Source of the DNA: Pseudomonas sp.
GTDB lineage: Bacteria > Pseudomonadota > Gammaproteobacteria > Pseudomonadales > Pseudomonadaceae
Assembly (NCBI RefSeq): GCF_028293835.1
Contig: NZ_JAQGNX010000110.1
Location: 1-55,743, forward strand
Length of the DNA: 55,743 nt
Direction: 5' to 3'
Numbering within the stretch: position 1 is the stretch's first letter; every line of letters begins with the position of its first letter. The notes beneath the pieces were generated by a model. That model did not search any database. It was not told the DNA's origin and saw only the letters and a program-made list of their open reading frames with translations. The position numbers and the translations under genes are program-made. Positions 48,547 through 55,743 of the stretch are shown piece by piece.

Positions 48547-48589
48547 GGCCGTTGCGCCTGTAGCGAGTAGCGGCCTAGAGGCAACGGCC
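48547..48589. other. Hairpin in the arnB-antiporter intergenic region
   Basis: GGCCGTTGC (48547-48555) and GCAACGGCC (48581-48589) are perfect 9-bp complements around a 25-base loop. There is no T tract, so it is more likely a leader structure or decayed repeat than a terminator. Confidence 0.45.
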
Positions 48590-48766
48590 GGTTTAAACAG
48601 TGGGTTTAATAGCTTGCTATGTAGTGCTTAAAGATACTCGTTCCTGTTCGTACGCCGTTAGCCCATGGGTGCAAGGCTTGTTGCTGGTGGGTATGCTGGC
48701 CATGCAAGAGTGTGATTATCGAAGCAAAGGTGTCCATAGTTAGTTAACCGAATCAGGAGCCGATTA

Positions 48767-50410
48767 ATGCAAACAGCCTACACCGTCCTGATTTTGCTGA
48801 TGCTAGTGGGTATTTCTCGCTTGGTCGCGCGCGTGGTGCCGGTGCCAGTTCCCTTGCTGCAAATCGTAGCAGGCGCATTGGTGGCATGGCCTACGCTGGG
48901 TTTGCATGTGGCGTTAGACCCTGAGTTATTTTTGTTTCTGTTTTTGCCACCATTGTTGTTTTCCGATGGCTGGCGTATGCCCAAGCGCGAACTGTGGCGG
49001 TTTCGCGGCGCGATCTTTACTCTGGCCGTAGGATTGGTCCTGTTCACTGTGTTGGGCGCCGGGTTCTTTATTCACTGGTTGTTGCCGACAATCCCTTTGC
49101 CGGTGGCCTTTGCGCTGGCAGCGGTGCTATCGCCTACCGATGCCGTGGCGGTCTCGGCGATTGCTCAGGATCGGTTGCCAGGACCAATCATGCGCATGTT
49201 GCAAGGTGAGGCGTTACTCAATGATGCGTCGGGCCTGGTGACCTTCAAATTCGCCTTGGCAGCGGCAGTCACCGGGGTATTTTCGCTGGCCGACGCCAGC
49301 GTGGTATTTGTGTTGGTGGCCTGCGGCGGCCTGGCCATTGGCGTAGCGCTAAGCTGGTTGGTGGGCCGGTTGCGTGGCTGGATGGTTGCCCGGGGCTGGG
49401 ACGATCCGGCCACCCACGTGGTGTTCATGTTGCTGCTGCCGTTTGCGGCGTATGTGCTGGCCGAGCGGCTGGGCGCTTCCGGGATTCTGTCAGCCGTTGC
49501 TGCCGGGATGATGCAGAGTTGGGTCGATCTGCTGCCACGCCAAACTAGTACCCGTCTGCTTAACCGCAGCGTTTGGGCGCTGCTGGAGTTTGCCTTCAAC
49601 GGCCTGATTTTTCTGCTGTTGGGCCTGCAATTGCCGGACATTGTCAAGGCGGTTGCCAGTCACGAAGTGTCGCTGTGGCCGACATTGCTATGGCGTTGTC
49701 TCGACGTGCTGCTGATTTTCCTGGTGCTGCTGGCGCTGCGCTATGTCTGGGTCCAGAGCGTATGGCGGCTGATGATTGGCATCCGGCGTTGGCGTGGTCA
49801 CTACCATTCAGTGCTTGATTTGACCGCTCGCTCGTCGTGGCTGCTGACCGTGGGCGGGATTCGCGGTGCGGTGACCTTGGCCGGCGTGTTATCGGTGCCG
49901 CTGTTTATTAGTCCAGGCGTGGATTTTCCAGAGCGGGATGTGCTGATCTTTATTGCGGCGGGGGTGATTTTGCTCTCGCTGATTTCGTCCTGTATCGCCT
50001 TGCCGTTTTTGCTGCGCGGTGTGGTCAAAAGTCCCGATCACGCCATGAAACGTGAGGTTCGCGAGGCTTGGAAGCAAACGGCCGAAGCGGCTATCCATGC
50101 ATTGGAGGCGCATGAGCCGCCAGACACCGGCAGCCCGCCCGACGCGGCGCAGGCGGCGCTGGCCATGGAGGTCAAAGCGCGGATCATGACCGAATATCGC
50201 CATCAACTTGAGGTGTTCAACGACACCTCTGAGGCCCAGGCGTTGGCGTGGCAAATGGATCAGTTGGAACGACGCTTGCGGCTGCACGCCCTGCGCGCGC
50301 AGCGATTGGAACTCTACAGCCTGCGTCGTCATCACCGCATCGGCGATGAGGTGCTGCGTCAGGTACTGGGGGAATTGGACCTGAGTGAGGCGAATCTAGG
50401 ACCTTTGTAG
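48767..50410 (+). CDS. Na+/H+ antiporter, CPA1 family (NhaP/YjcE type)
   Basis: 547 residues; ATG 48767 behind AGGAG (48751-48755). Twelve or so helices occupy residues 1-420. The ion-binding helix contains LSPTDAVAVSAIAQ, and GEALLNDASGLVTFKFAL carries the conserved ND pair of CPA1 exchangers; GGIRGAVTLAGVLSVP is the arginine-containing helix. A cytoplasmic tail of about 130 residues (RREVREAWKQTAEAAIHALE-like, then helical) follows. It exchanges Na+ (or K+) for protons. The TAG stop (50408-50410) lies in the first bases of a REP. Confidence 0.92.
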   Translation: MQTAYTVLILLMLVGISRLVARVVPVPVPLLQIVAGALVAWPTLGLHVALDPELFLFLFLPPLLFSDGWRMPKRELWRFRGAIFTLAVGLVLFTVLGAGFFIHWLLPTIPLPVAFALAAVLSPTDAVAVSAIAQDRLPGPIMRMLQGEALLNDASGLVTFKFALAAAVTGVFSLADASVVFVLVACGGLAIGVALSWLVGRLRGWMVARGWDDPATHVVFMLLLPFAAYVLAERLGASGILSAVAAGMMQSWVDLLPRQTSTRLLNRSVWALLEFAFNGLIFLLLGLQLPDIVKAVASHEVSLWPTLLWRCLDVLLIFLVLLALRYVWVQSVWRLMIGIRRWRGHYHSVLDLTARSSWLLTVGGIRGAVTLAGVLSVPLFISPGVDFPERDVLIFIAAGVILLSLISSCIALPFLLRGVVKSPDHAMKREVREAWKQTAEAAIHALEAHEPPDTGSPPDAAQAALAMEVKARIMTEYRHQLEVFNDTSEAQALAWQMDQLERRLRLHALRAQRLELYSLRRHHRIGDEVLRQVLGELDLSEANLGPL

Positions 50411-50497
50411 GCGCCAACTTGTTGGCGAGGCCAGCGGCGCGGTGTATCTGCGGAACGGCGGTGCTGCCTATATCGCTAACACGTTGGCTCCTACAAA
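50404..50497 (+). repeat. Paired REP element overlapping the antiporter stop codon
   Basis: Left arm TTTGTAGGCGCCAACTTGTT continues to GGCGAGG; right arm AACACGTTGGCTCCTACAAA, inverted, with about 45 bp between. The left head begins inside the last codons of the antiporter gene. Confidence 0.85.
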
Positions 50498-50564
50498 GAT
50501 CTGTGCATCACCTGGCATCGGTGGGCGCGGCGCGGTGTTAATGGTTACACCGCGCAACCGCCTG

Positions 50565-51758
50565 TTAGCCCTTGATAAAGTCCCGAATCCGCTCGGCCGC
50601 TTCGACGCACTCAGCCAGTGGCGCAACCAGGGCCATGCGAACGCGTCCGGCGCCGGGGTTGAAACCGTCGACTTCACGGGACAGGTATGACCCCGGTACA
50701 ACGGTCACGTGTTGGGCGACAAACAGGTCCCGGCAAAACTCGGCATCATCGGTGCCGACATTGGGCCACAGGTAAAAGCCTCCGTCCGGGCGCTTTACAT
50801 CCATCACCGGAGCCAGTATTTCCAATACCGCATCAAACTTCTCGCGATACAACGTGCGGTTGGCGCGAACGTGGCCTTCATCATTCCAGGCGGCAATGCT
50901 CGCCAGTTGGGTTTGCACGGGCATCGCGCAGCCGTGGTAGGTCCGATACAGCAGAAACGCTTTGAGAATGTCGGCATCGCCAGCTACGAAGCCCGAACGC
51001 AGGCCCGGCAAGTTTGAACGTTTCGACAAGCTGTGGAACACCACGCAGCGTTTAAAGTCTGTGCGTCCCAGCGCAACGCATGCGCTCAACAAACCCGCCG
51101 GTGGCGTCCCTTCGTCAAAGTACAGCTCGCTGTAGCATTCATCGGCAGCGATCACAAAGTCGTATTCATCTGCCAGCGCGATCAGCTGCTTCAGGGTTTC
51201 CAGGGGCACCAGCGCGCCAGTCGGGTTGCCGGGCGAACACAGGAACAAAACCTGGCAGCGCTTCCAGACGTCGGCGCTCACTGAGTCGAAATCCGGGTTG
51301 AAACCGTTTTCTTCCAGGCACGGCAGATAATGTGGCTGCGCACCGGCAAGAAAGGCTGCGCCTTCATAGATTTGATAGAACGGATTAGGACTAATCACCA
51401 GGCCATCGGAGCTGCGATTGACCACGGTCTGGGTGAACGCGAACAGTGCCTCGCGGGTGCCGTTGACCGGCAGCACGTGGCGCGCCGGGTCTAGCCAGCC
51501 AGCGGGAACACCAAAGCGGCGTTCACACCAGGCGGTGATGGCTTCGCGCAGTGCAGGAATGCCGAGGGTGGTCGGATAAACCGCCATCTGGTCAAGATTA
51601 GCGGCCAATGCCTCAGCGACGAACGCCGGGGAGCGATGTTTGGGTTCGCCAATGGACAGCGCAACCGGGCGCTTGTCCGGGTTGGGAGTTACGCTGCCGA
51701 GCAGGACGCGGAGCTTTTCGAAAGGGTAGGGCTGGAGCTGCTGCAGGGCATCATTCAT
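50565..51758 (-). CDS. dapC: Succinyldiaminopimelate transaminase DapC
   Basis: Aminates N-succinyl-2-amino-6-ketopimelate in the lysine/DAP pathway. 397 residues of the aminotransferase class I fold: PVALSIGEPKHRSP at the start, VLPVNGTREALFAF, LFLCSPGNPTGALVP, DECYSELYF and the Schiff-base Lys246 in HSLSKRSNLPGLRSGF. Length and the position beside glnD support DapC rather than a general aspartate aminotransferase. It follows glnD on the same strand after 67 bp. Confidence 0.92.
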   Translation of the reverse strand: MNDALQQLQPYPFEKLRVLLGSVTPNPDKRPVALSIGEPKHRSPAFVAEALAANLDQMAVYPTTLGIPALREAITAWCERRFGVPAGWLDPARHVLPVNGTREALFAFTQTVVNRSSDGLVISPNPFYQIYEGAAFLAGAQPHYLPCLEENGFNPDFDSVSADVWKRCQVLFLCSPGNPTGALVPLETLKQLIALADEYDFVIAADECYSELYFDEGTPPAGLLSACVALGRTDFKRCVVFHSLSKRSNLPGLRSGFVAGDADILKAFLLYRTYHGCAMPVQTQLASIAAWNDEGHVRANRTLYREKFDAVLEILAPVMDVKRPDGGFYLWPNVGTDDAEFCRDLFVAQHVTVVPGSYLSREVDGFNPGAGRVRMALVAPLAECVEAAERIRDFIKG

Positions 51759-51825
51759 GGGTGGTTGAATCTCGGTAAGCGTGGCGCCTTACTGGCGCCC
51801 TTGAGTCTGGTCATAGGGGTTGGAT

Positions 51826-54525
51826 TCAGATGCTGATACGTATATCGCCCTGGGGTTCGTAGCTAACGTTGAGCTGCTCGACGATGGCCGCCTGCAGTCG
51901 AATACACAGCTGCGGGTCCGACAGCGGCTGGTTATTCGCGTCGGTCAGAAAGAACACGTCTTCTACCCGCTCGCCCAACGTGGCGATTTTGGCGTTCTGC
52001 AGCGACAGGTCGAACTCCAGGAATATCTTGCCGATCCGTGCCAGCAGGCCTGGACGGTCCGGTGCGCTCAATTCCAGAATCGTCACCGGGCGCTGAGCGT
52101 CAGTGAGGATCGTGACTTGCGGCGGAAACGCGAAATGCTTGAGCTGACGCGGTACCCGACGCTTGATGATGGTCGGGTAATCGTCCGGGTTACGCAGGGC
52201 CTCGGTCAGGCCGTCGCGGATTTCCTTGATCCGCACCGGGTTATCGCCAATCGAGCCACCGTCGGTGTCCAGCACGATGTAGGTGTCGAGGGTGAACTGG
52301 CTGCTGGAGGTAATAACCCGGGCGTCATGGATGTTCAGGTTGAGCTGATCCATCGCGGCCACGGTCACGGCAAAGAAATCATGCTGATCGGGGGCATAGA
52401 TGAAAATCTGTGTGCCGCCTTCAAACTCCCGTTGTGTCGTTTCCCGGATCAGCACCAGCGGACCACCGTCGGCAGGTTGCTGCAAAATCGCATCGCTGTG
52501 CCACGCCACGTCACCTGCGGTGTGGCGCAGAAAGTAGTCGTCGCCTAGCTGCGACCAGAGCTGCTCGACGTCATCCGGGTCAGTGCCGCTGCGCACCAGA
52601 ATATCCAGCGCTGCACTTTGCGTGCGACGAATCTGTTCTTCGCGGTCGACCGGATTTTCCAGGCCGCGACGCAATGCCCGCTTGGTCTCGGTATAGAGTT
52701 GACGCAACAGGCTGGCGCGCCAGGAGTTCCACAACGTTGGGTTGGTAGCGTTGATATCGGCCACGGTCAACACATACAGGTAGTCCAGGTGCGTTTCGTC
52801 GCCCACCAGCAGTCCGAAGTCATGAATCACCTGCGGGTCCGACAAGTCCTTGCGCTGGGCGGTAGTCGACATCACCAGATGGTTCTGCACCAGCCAGACA
52901 ATCAGGCGTGTGTCCCAAACCGGCAGGTGATGACGGATACCAAAGGCCTCGGCATCTACTGAGCCAAGGTCGGAGTGATCGCCGCCACGGCCTTTGCCGA
53001 TGTCGTGGTACAGGCCAGCCAGGTAGATCAGCTCAGGCTTGGGCAGTTTGCCCATGATCTTGCTGGCCAACTGAAATTTGTCCGAAGACTGGGTGTACTG
53101 CAGCTTGCGCAAGTGCTTGATCAGGTTGAGCGTGTGCGCGTCCACGGTATAGATGTGGAACAGGTCGTGTTGCATCTGGCCGACAATATGGCCGAACTCG
53201 GGCAAGTAAAGACCCAGGATGCCGTAGCGGTTCATCCGTCGCAGGTTGCGATGGATGCCGAACTCAGACTTGAACAGCTCGATGAACAGGCTGGTGTTGC
53301 GAATGTCGTTGCGGAATTCGTCGTCAATCAGGTGCCGGTGTTCGCGCAGCAAACGAATGGTGTCGGCGCGAACCCCTTTGATTTCGGGGCGCTGGGCCAT
53401 CAGTACAAAAATTTCCAGCATTGCGAACGGCGTGCGCTTGAACACCTGCGGATGGGTCGCTTCGATGTAGCCATCGTGCAACTGGAACCGCGAATTGATC
53501 GGTACGGTGTTGCCGCCTTCGTCCGGCGAAAGAATGACTTCTTCAAAGTGCTGAATAATCAGGTCGCTGAGTTCCGCGATGCGCATGACCACGCGGTAAT
53601 ACTTTTGCATGAAGCGTTCGATGGCCAGCTTTGCATCATTGTCTTCGTAACCCAGCAAGCCAGCGATGCTGCCTTGATAGTCAAACAGCAGCCGGTCCTC
53701 TGAACGTCCGGCTAGCATGTGCAGGGCGTAGCGTACCTTCCACAGGAAATCCTGGGACGACGCCAGTAGGTTGTTTTCGCTTTCCAGCAAAAAGCCTTCG
53801 CCAGCCAGGGCATGCAGGTTCAGGGTGCCGTATTGACGACGGGCGACCCAGAGAATGGTCTGGATATCCCGAAGGCCACCCGGCGAGCCTTTAACGTTGG
53901 GCTCCAGGTTATATTCGGTGTCGTTGTACTTGTGATGGCGGGTTTTCTGCTCGGCGCGTTTGGCCAGGAAAAACTCTTTGCTGGGCCACATTTTTTCCGG
54001 GCTGGTCACGTCAAGCATGCGCCGACGCAGGCGTTCGGGCCCGGCAATGGTGCGGCTTTCCATCAAGTTGGTGATCACCGTAAGATCGGCCAGTCCCTCT
54101 TGGGCGCATTCATCCACTGATCGAACACTCTGACCCACTTCCAGGCCGATATCCCACAGAAGGGTAAGAAAGCGCTCTATGGGCTCGCGAAATACTTCAT
54201 GGTCGGCACTGTCGAGCAGGATCAGCAGGTCGATGTCCGAGTAGGGGTGCAGTTCGCCGCGCCCGTAGCCGCCTACCGCCAGTAAGGCGATATCAGCTTC
54301 TTCGCTCCAATCGAAATGGTCCCAGGCCTGTTGCAGAATGTTGTCGACGAACCAGGCGCGATCTTCGATCAGGCGCCGTATTTCACGGCCCGAACGGAAA
54401 CGCGCGTCAAGCACCTCGCGGGCCTGACGAATGGCTTTCTTGAACGCGGCAATAGGGCTTGCCTTCAAAGCCAGTTCGGCCTGGAACTGGCCGCGGTCGA
54501 ATAACTCTGGGTCCACCTGCGGCAT
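51826..54525 (-). CDS. glnD: [Protein-PII] uridylyltransferase / uridylyl-removing enzyme
   Basis: Senses glutamine and adds or removes UMP on PII, setting nitrogen metabolism. 899 residues. Order: nucleotidyltransferase with [19 protein letters not shown] (about 87-105); helical linker; HD hydrolase with [19 protein letters not shown] (about 513-531); two C-terminal ACT domains (about 710-790, [20 protein letters not shown]; about 815-899, [20 protein letters not shown]) that bind glutamine. All catalytic motifs are intact. It lies between map and dapC, the common pseudomonad order. Confidence 0.97.
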   Translation of the reverse strand: MPQVDPELFDRGQFQAELALKASPIAAFKKAIRQAREVLDARFRSGREIRRLIEDRAWFVDNILQQAWDHFDWSEEADIALLAVGGYGRGELHPYSDIDLLILLDSADHEVFREPIERFLTLLWDIGLEVGQSVRSVDECAQEGLADLTVITNLMESRTIAGPERLRRRMLDVTSPEKMWPSKEFFLAKRAEQKTRHHKYNDTEYNLEPNVKGSPGGLRDIQTILWVARRQYGTLNLHALAGEGFLLESENNLLASSQDFLWKVRYALHMLAGRSEDRLLFDYQGSIAGLLGYEDNDAKLAIERFMQKYYRVVMRIAELSDLIIQHFEEVILSPDEGGNTVPINSRFQLHDGYIEATHPQVFKRTPFAMLEIFVLMAQRPEIKGVRADTIRLLREHRHLIDDEFRNDIRNTSLFIELFKSEFGIHRNLRRMNRYGILGLYLPEFGHIVGQMQHDLFHIYTVDAHTLNLIKHLRKLQYTQSSDKFQLASKIMGKLPKPELIYLAGLYHDIGKGRGGDHSDLGSVDAEAFGIRHHLPVWDTRLIVWLVQNHLVMSTTAQRKDLSDPQVIHDFGLLVGDETHLDYLYVLTVADINATNPTLWNSWRASLLRQLYTETKRALRRGLENPVDREEQIRRTQSAALDILVRSGTDPDDVEQLWSQLGDDYFLRHTAGDVAWHSDAILQQPADGGPLVLIRETTQREFEGGTQIFIYAPDQHDFFAVTVAAMDQLNLNIHDARVITSSSQFTLDTYIVLDTDGGSIGDNPVRIKEIRDGLTEALRNPDDYPTIIKRRVPRQLKHFAFPPQVTILTDAQRPVTILELSAPDRPGLLARIGKIFLEFDLSLQNAKIATLGERVEDVFFLTDANNQPLSDPQLCIRLQAAIVEQLNVSYEPQGDIRISI

Positions 54526-54603
54526 CGAACAGCTTTCCTTGTTTCTAACGGGTTAAGGGGCGAACGGGCCAGTTTTTTCGATGATCTTTTCCGGGTCTGT
54601 CAA

Positions 54604-55392
54604 CTATGCGGATGCCGACGTACCCGCGATCGTGTCGTCGCTGCGCAGGGTAAAGATTTCATAGCCGTCAGCCGTTACCAGAATAGTATGTTCCCATTGT
54701 GCGGACAGCTTGCGGTCCTTGGTGATCGCAGTCCAGCCGTCACCCAGCAGGCGGGTTTCGGCGCGGCCCTGGTTGATCATCGGTTCGATGGTGAAGGTCA
54801 TGCCTTCCTTTAATTCCATGCCGGTGCCCGCTTGGCCATAGTGCAGCACTTGCGGTTCTTCATGGAAGACTTTGCCGATGCCGTGGCCACAGTACTCACG
54901 GACCACGGAAAAACCGTTCTTTTCCGCATGTTTCTGGATGACTTCACCGATGTCGCCAAGGCGGGTGCCCGGACGGACGATCCCGATGCCTTTGTACATG
55001 CATTCTTGGGTGATTTTCGACAAGCGCTCGGCCCACTCAGGCACTTTGCCAACGTGAAACATTTTGCTGGTGTCGCCGTGGTAGCCATCTTTGATGACCG
55101 TGACGTCGATGTTCAGCACGTCGCCATCCTTGAGCGGCTTCTCATTAGGGATGCCATGGCACACGACGTGGTTGATCGAGGTGCAGATGGATTTTGGGAA
55201 GCCTCTGTAATTCAGGGGGGCCGGGATCGCTTTCTGCTCGTTGACGATAAAGTCATGGCAGATGCGGTCCAGCTCATCGGTGGTCACGCCAGGCTTGACG
55301 TAGCTGCCGATCATTTCAAGTACGTCGGCGGCGAGGCGGCCGGCGATTCGCATCTTTTCGATGTCCTCAGGGGTCTTGATGGTGACAGTCAT
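54604..55392 (-). CDS. map: Methionine aminopeptidase, type I
   Basis: Removes the initiator methionine from new proteins. 262 residues. The five metal ligands are in place: NIDVTVIKDGYHGDTSKMF (two Asp), GHGIGKVFHEEP (His), MTFTIEPMINQGR (Glu) and WEHTILVT (Glu). It is divergent from rpsB, as in many proteobacteria, and is followed by glnD after 78 bp. Confidence 0.97.
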   Translation of the reverse strand: MTVTIKTPEDIEKMRIAGRLAADVLEMIGSYVKPGVTTDELDRICHDFIVNEQKAIPAPLNYRGFPKSICTSINHVVCHGIPNEKPLKDGDVLNIDVTVIKDGYHGDTSKMFHVGKVPEWAERLSKITQECMYKGIGIVRPGTRLGDIGEVIQKHAEKNGFSVVREYCGHGIGKVFHEEPQVLHYGQAGTGMELKEGMTFTIEPMINQGRAETRLLGDGWTAITKDRKLSAQWEHTILVTADGYEIFTLRSDDTIAGTSASA

Positions 55393-55727
55393 AAGATTCT
55401 CTCGGCGCGGCGGGCGCGCGGCTATACCGGGTAAAAACGCGATTCTAACAGACCGTCAGGTTCGTGGTGTCTTCGCCTTTTTTCTCCCTATAGAAGGAAG
55501 AACATCTACGGCCTGAAGGTCCTTCGCAATGCAGGTTTTCAGCGATGCTTATTTCGGGTTTCGTTATCCGGCCTTTTATGATATAAAATGCGCCGCTTTC
55601 CGGGGTCTGTCCCGGGAGCTTAAACCCACACACGTGTCGACACGATGACCTGGGTGCCCTCAGCTTGAAGCTGTTGGTTGGTCATTGGGATACGTGGAGG
55701 CCTAACCCGACTTATCAAGGAACTATC
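55393..55727 (+). promoter_or_regulatory. map-rpsB divergent region with rpsB promoter and leader
   Basis: 335 bp. A TATAAA at 55582-55587 is the best -10 for rpsB; a weak TTCGTT lies near the -35 position (55560-55565). The predicted leader of about 130 nt has two hairpins: CCGGG/CCCGG (55600-55615) and CAGCT/AGCTG (55661-55673). E. coli rpsB has a structured leader through which protein S2 controls its own synthesis; the same is likely here but is an inference. Confidence 0.5.
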
Positions 55728-55743
55728 ATGTCCCAAGTCAACA
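55728..55743 (+). CDS. rpsB: 30S ribosomal protein S2, first codons only
   Basis: The window ends 16 bases into the gene. ATG 55728 starts MSQVN, the beginning of pseudomonad S2, behind AAGGAA (55718-55723). The position upstream and divergent of map is the standard one for rpsB-tsf. Confidence 0.85.

Larger units (their letters stand above)
48167..48766. promoter_or_regulatory. Divergent regulatory region between arnB and the antiporter gene
   Basis: 600 bp without a supported gene, the longest non-coding stretch of the window. It should carry the arn promoter (minus strand) and the antiporter promoter (plus strand). It holds a 38-bp palindrome (48496-48533) and a 9-bp hairpin (48547-48589), listed separately. 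I found no pair of GTTTA half-sites at PhoP-box spacing and no convincing PmrA box. Confidence 0.6.

Noticed and set aside
48591..48608. Two GTTTA half-sites as a PhoP box for arn or the antiporter
   Set aside because: The repeats are 13 bp apart; PhoP boxes need about 11.

Overview
The window is chromosomal DNA from a Pseudomonas of the fluorescens type. This is inferred from gene content, gene order (several blocks follow the P. aeruginosa order I remember around lysS-ppc-adk-mexJK-plsB and rlmA-dapE-ndvB), GC-rich coding sequence and many REP palindromes that begin TGTAGGAGC. I see no tRNA, rRNA, insertion sequence, integrase, phage gene or CRISPR array. Almost all of it looks like core chromosome with a few accessory spots.

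Layout. 1-2.7 kb: prfB (RF2, with its programmed frameshift and a missing 5' end) and lysS. 2.7-6.4 kb: a decayed reading frame, a lipoprotein, a QEGLA/DUF1704 predicted metalloprotein, a lipoprotein alpha/beta hydrolase and a small membrane protein. 6.5-8.4 kb (minus strand): an LptF-like OmpA lipoprotein with its DUF4398 partner, then a small conserved protein. 8.6-16 kb: ppc, adk, tsaB, two uncharacterised genes, a protein with an internal duplication and rsmJ. 16-21 kb: a TetR repressor divergent from a MexJK-like RND efflux pair. 21.2-22.7 kb: a class II Fic AMP-transferase gene preceded by three evenly spaced palindromes. 22.7-26.4 kb (minus): DUF4197 protein, YbaY-like lipoprotein and plsB. 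26.4-27.5 kb: an AT-rich patch, a small serine hydrolase and a repeat. 27.5-32.7 kb (minus): a small protein, rlmA, dapE and ndvB. 33-37.5 kb: tcdA facing csdE-csdA, then dapD, a YffB-type reductase and a zinc-ribbon membrane protein. 37.6-48.2 kb (minus): a complete arnBCADTEF-ugd lipid A modification operon followed by an extra ArnT-like glycosyltransferase. 48.2-48.8 kb: a long regulatory intergenic region. 48.8-55.7 kb: a CPA1 Na+/H+ antiporter, dapC, glnD, map and the first codons of rpsB.

Functional themes. Lysine/diaminopimelate synthesis is spread over dapE, dapD and dapC. Translation and tRNA/rRNA modification are represented by prfB, lysS, tsaB, rsmJ, rlmA, tcdA, map and rpsB. Envelope functions dominate the rest: L-Ara4N addition to lipid A, periplasmic beta-glucan synthesis by NdvB, the RND pump, PlsB and several lipoproteins. 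The eight arn genes overlap at every junction and must be translated as one coupled unit.

Most unusual signals: (i) three 25-bp palindromes at a 50-bp period in front of fic, the last ending 4 bp before the start codon; (ii) a 52-bp element present three times at equal length, each copy fused to a REP; (iii) the HExxxH plus QEGLA combination in the DUF1704 protein, which suggests a metallopeptidase; (iv) a duplicated 42-residue module in an uncharacterised protein; (v) a candidate AlgU-type promoter before the lptF pair. All names come from reading motifs and remembered families; no database search was run.
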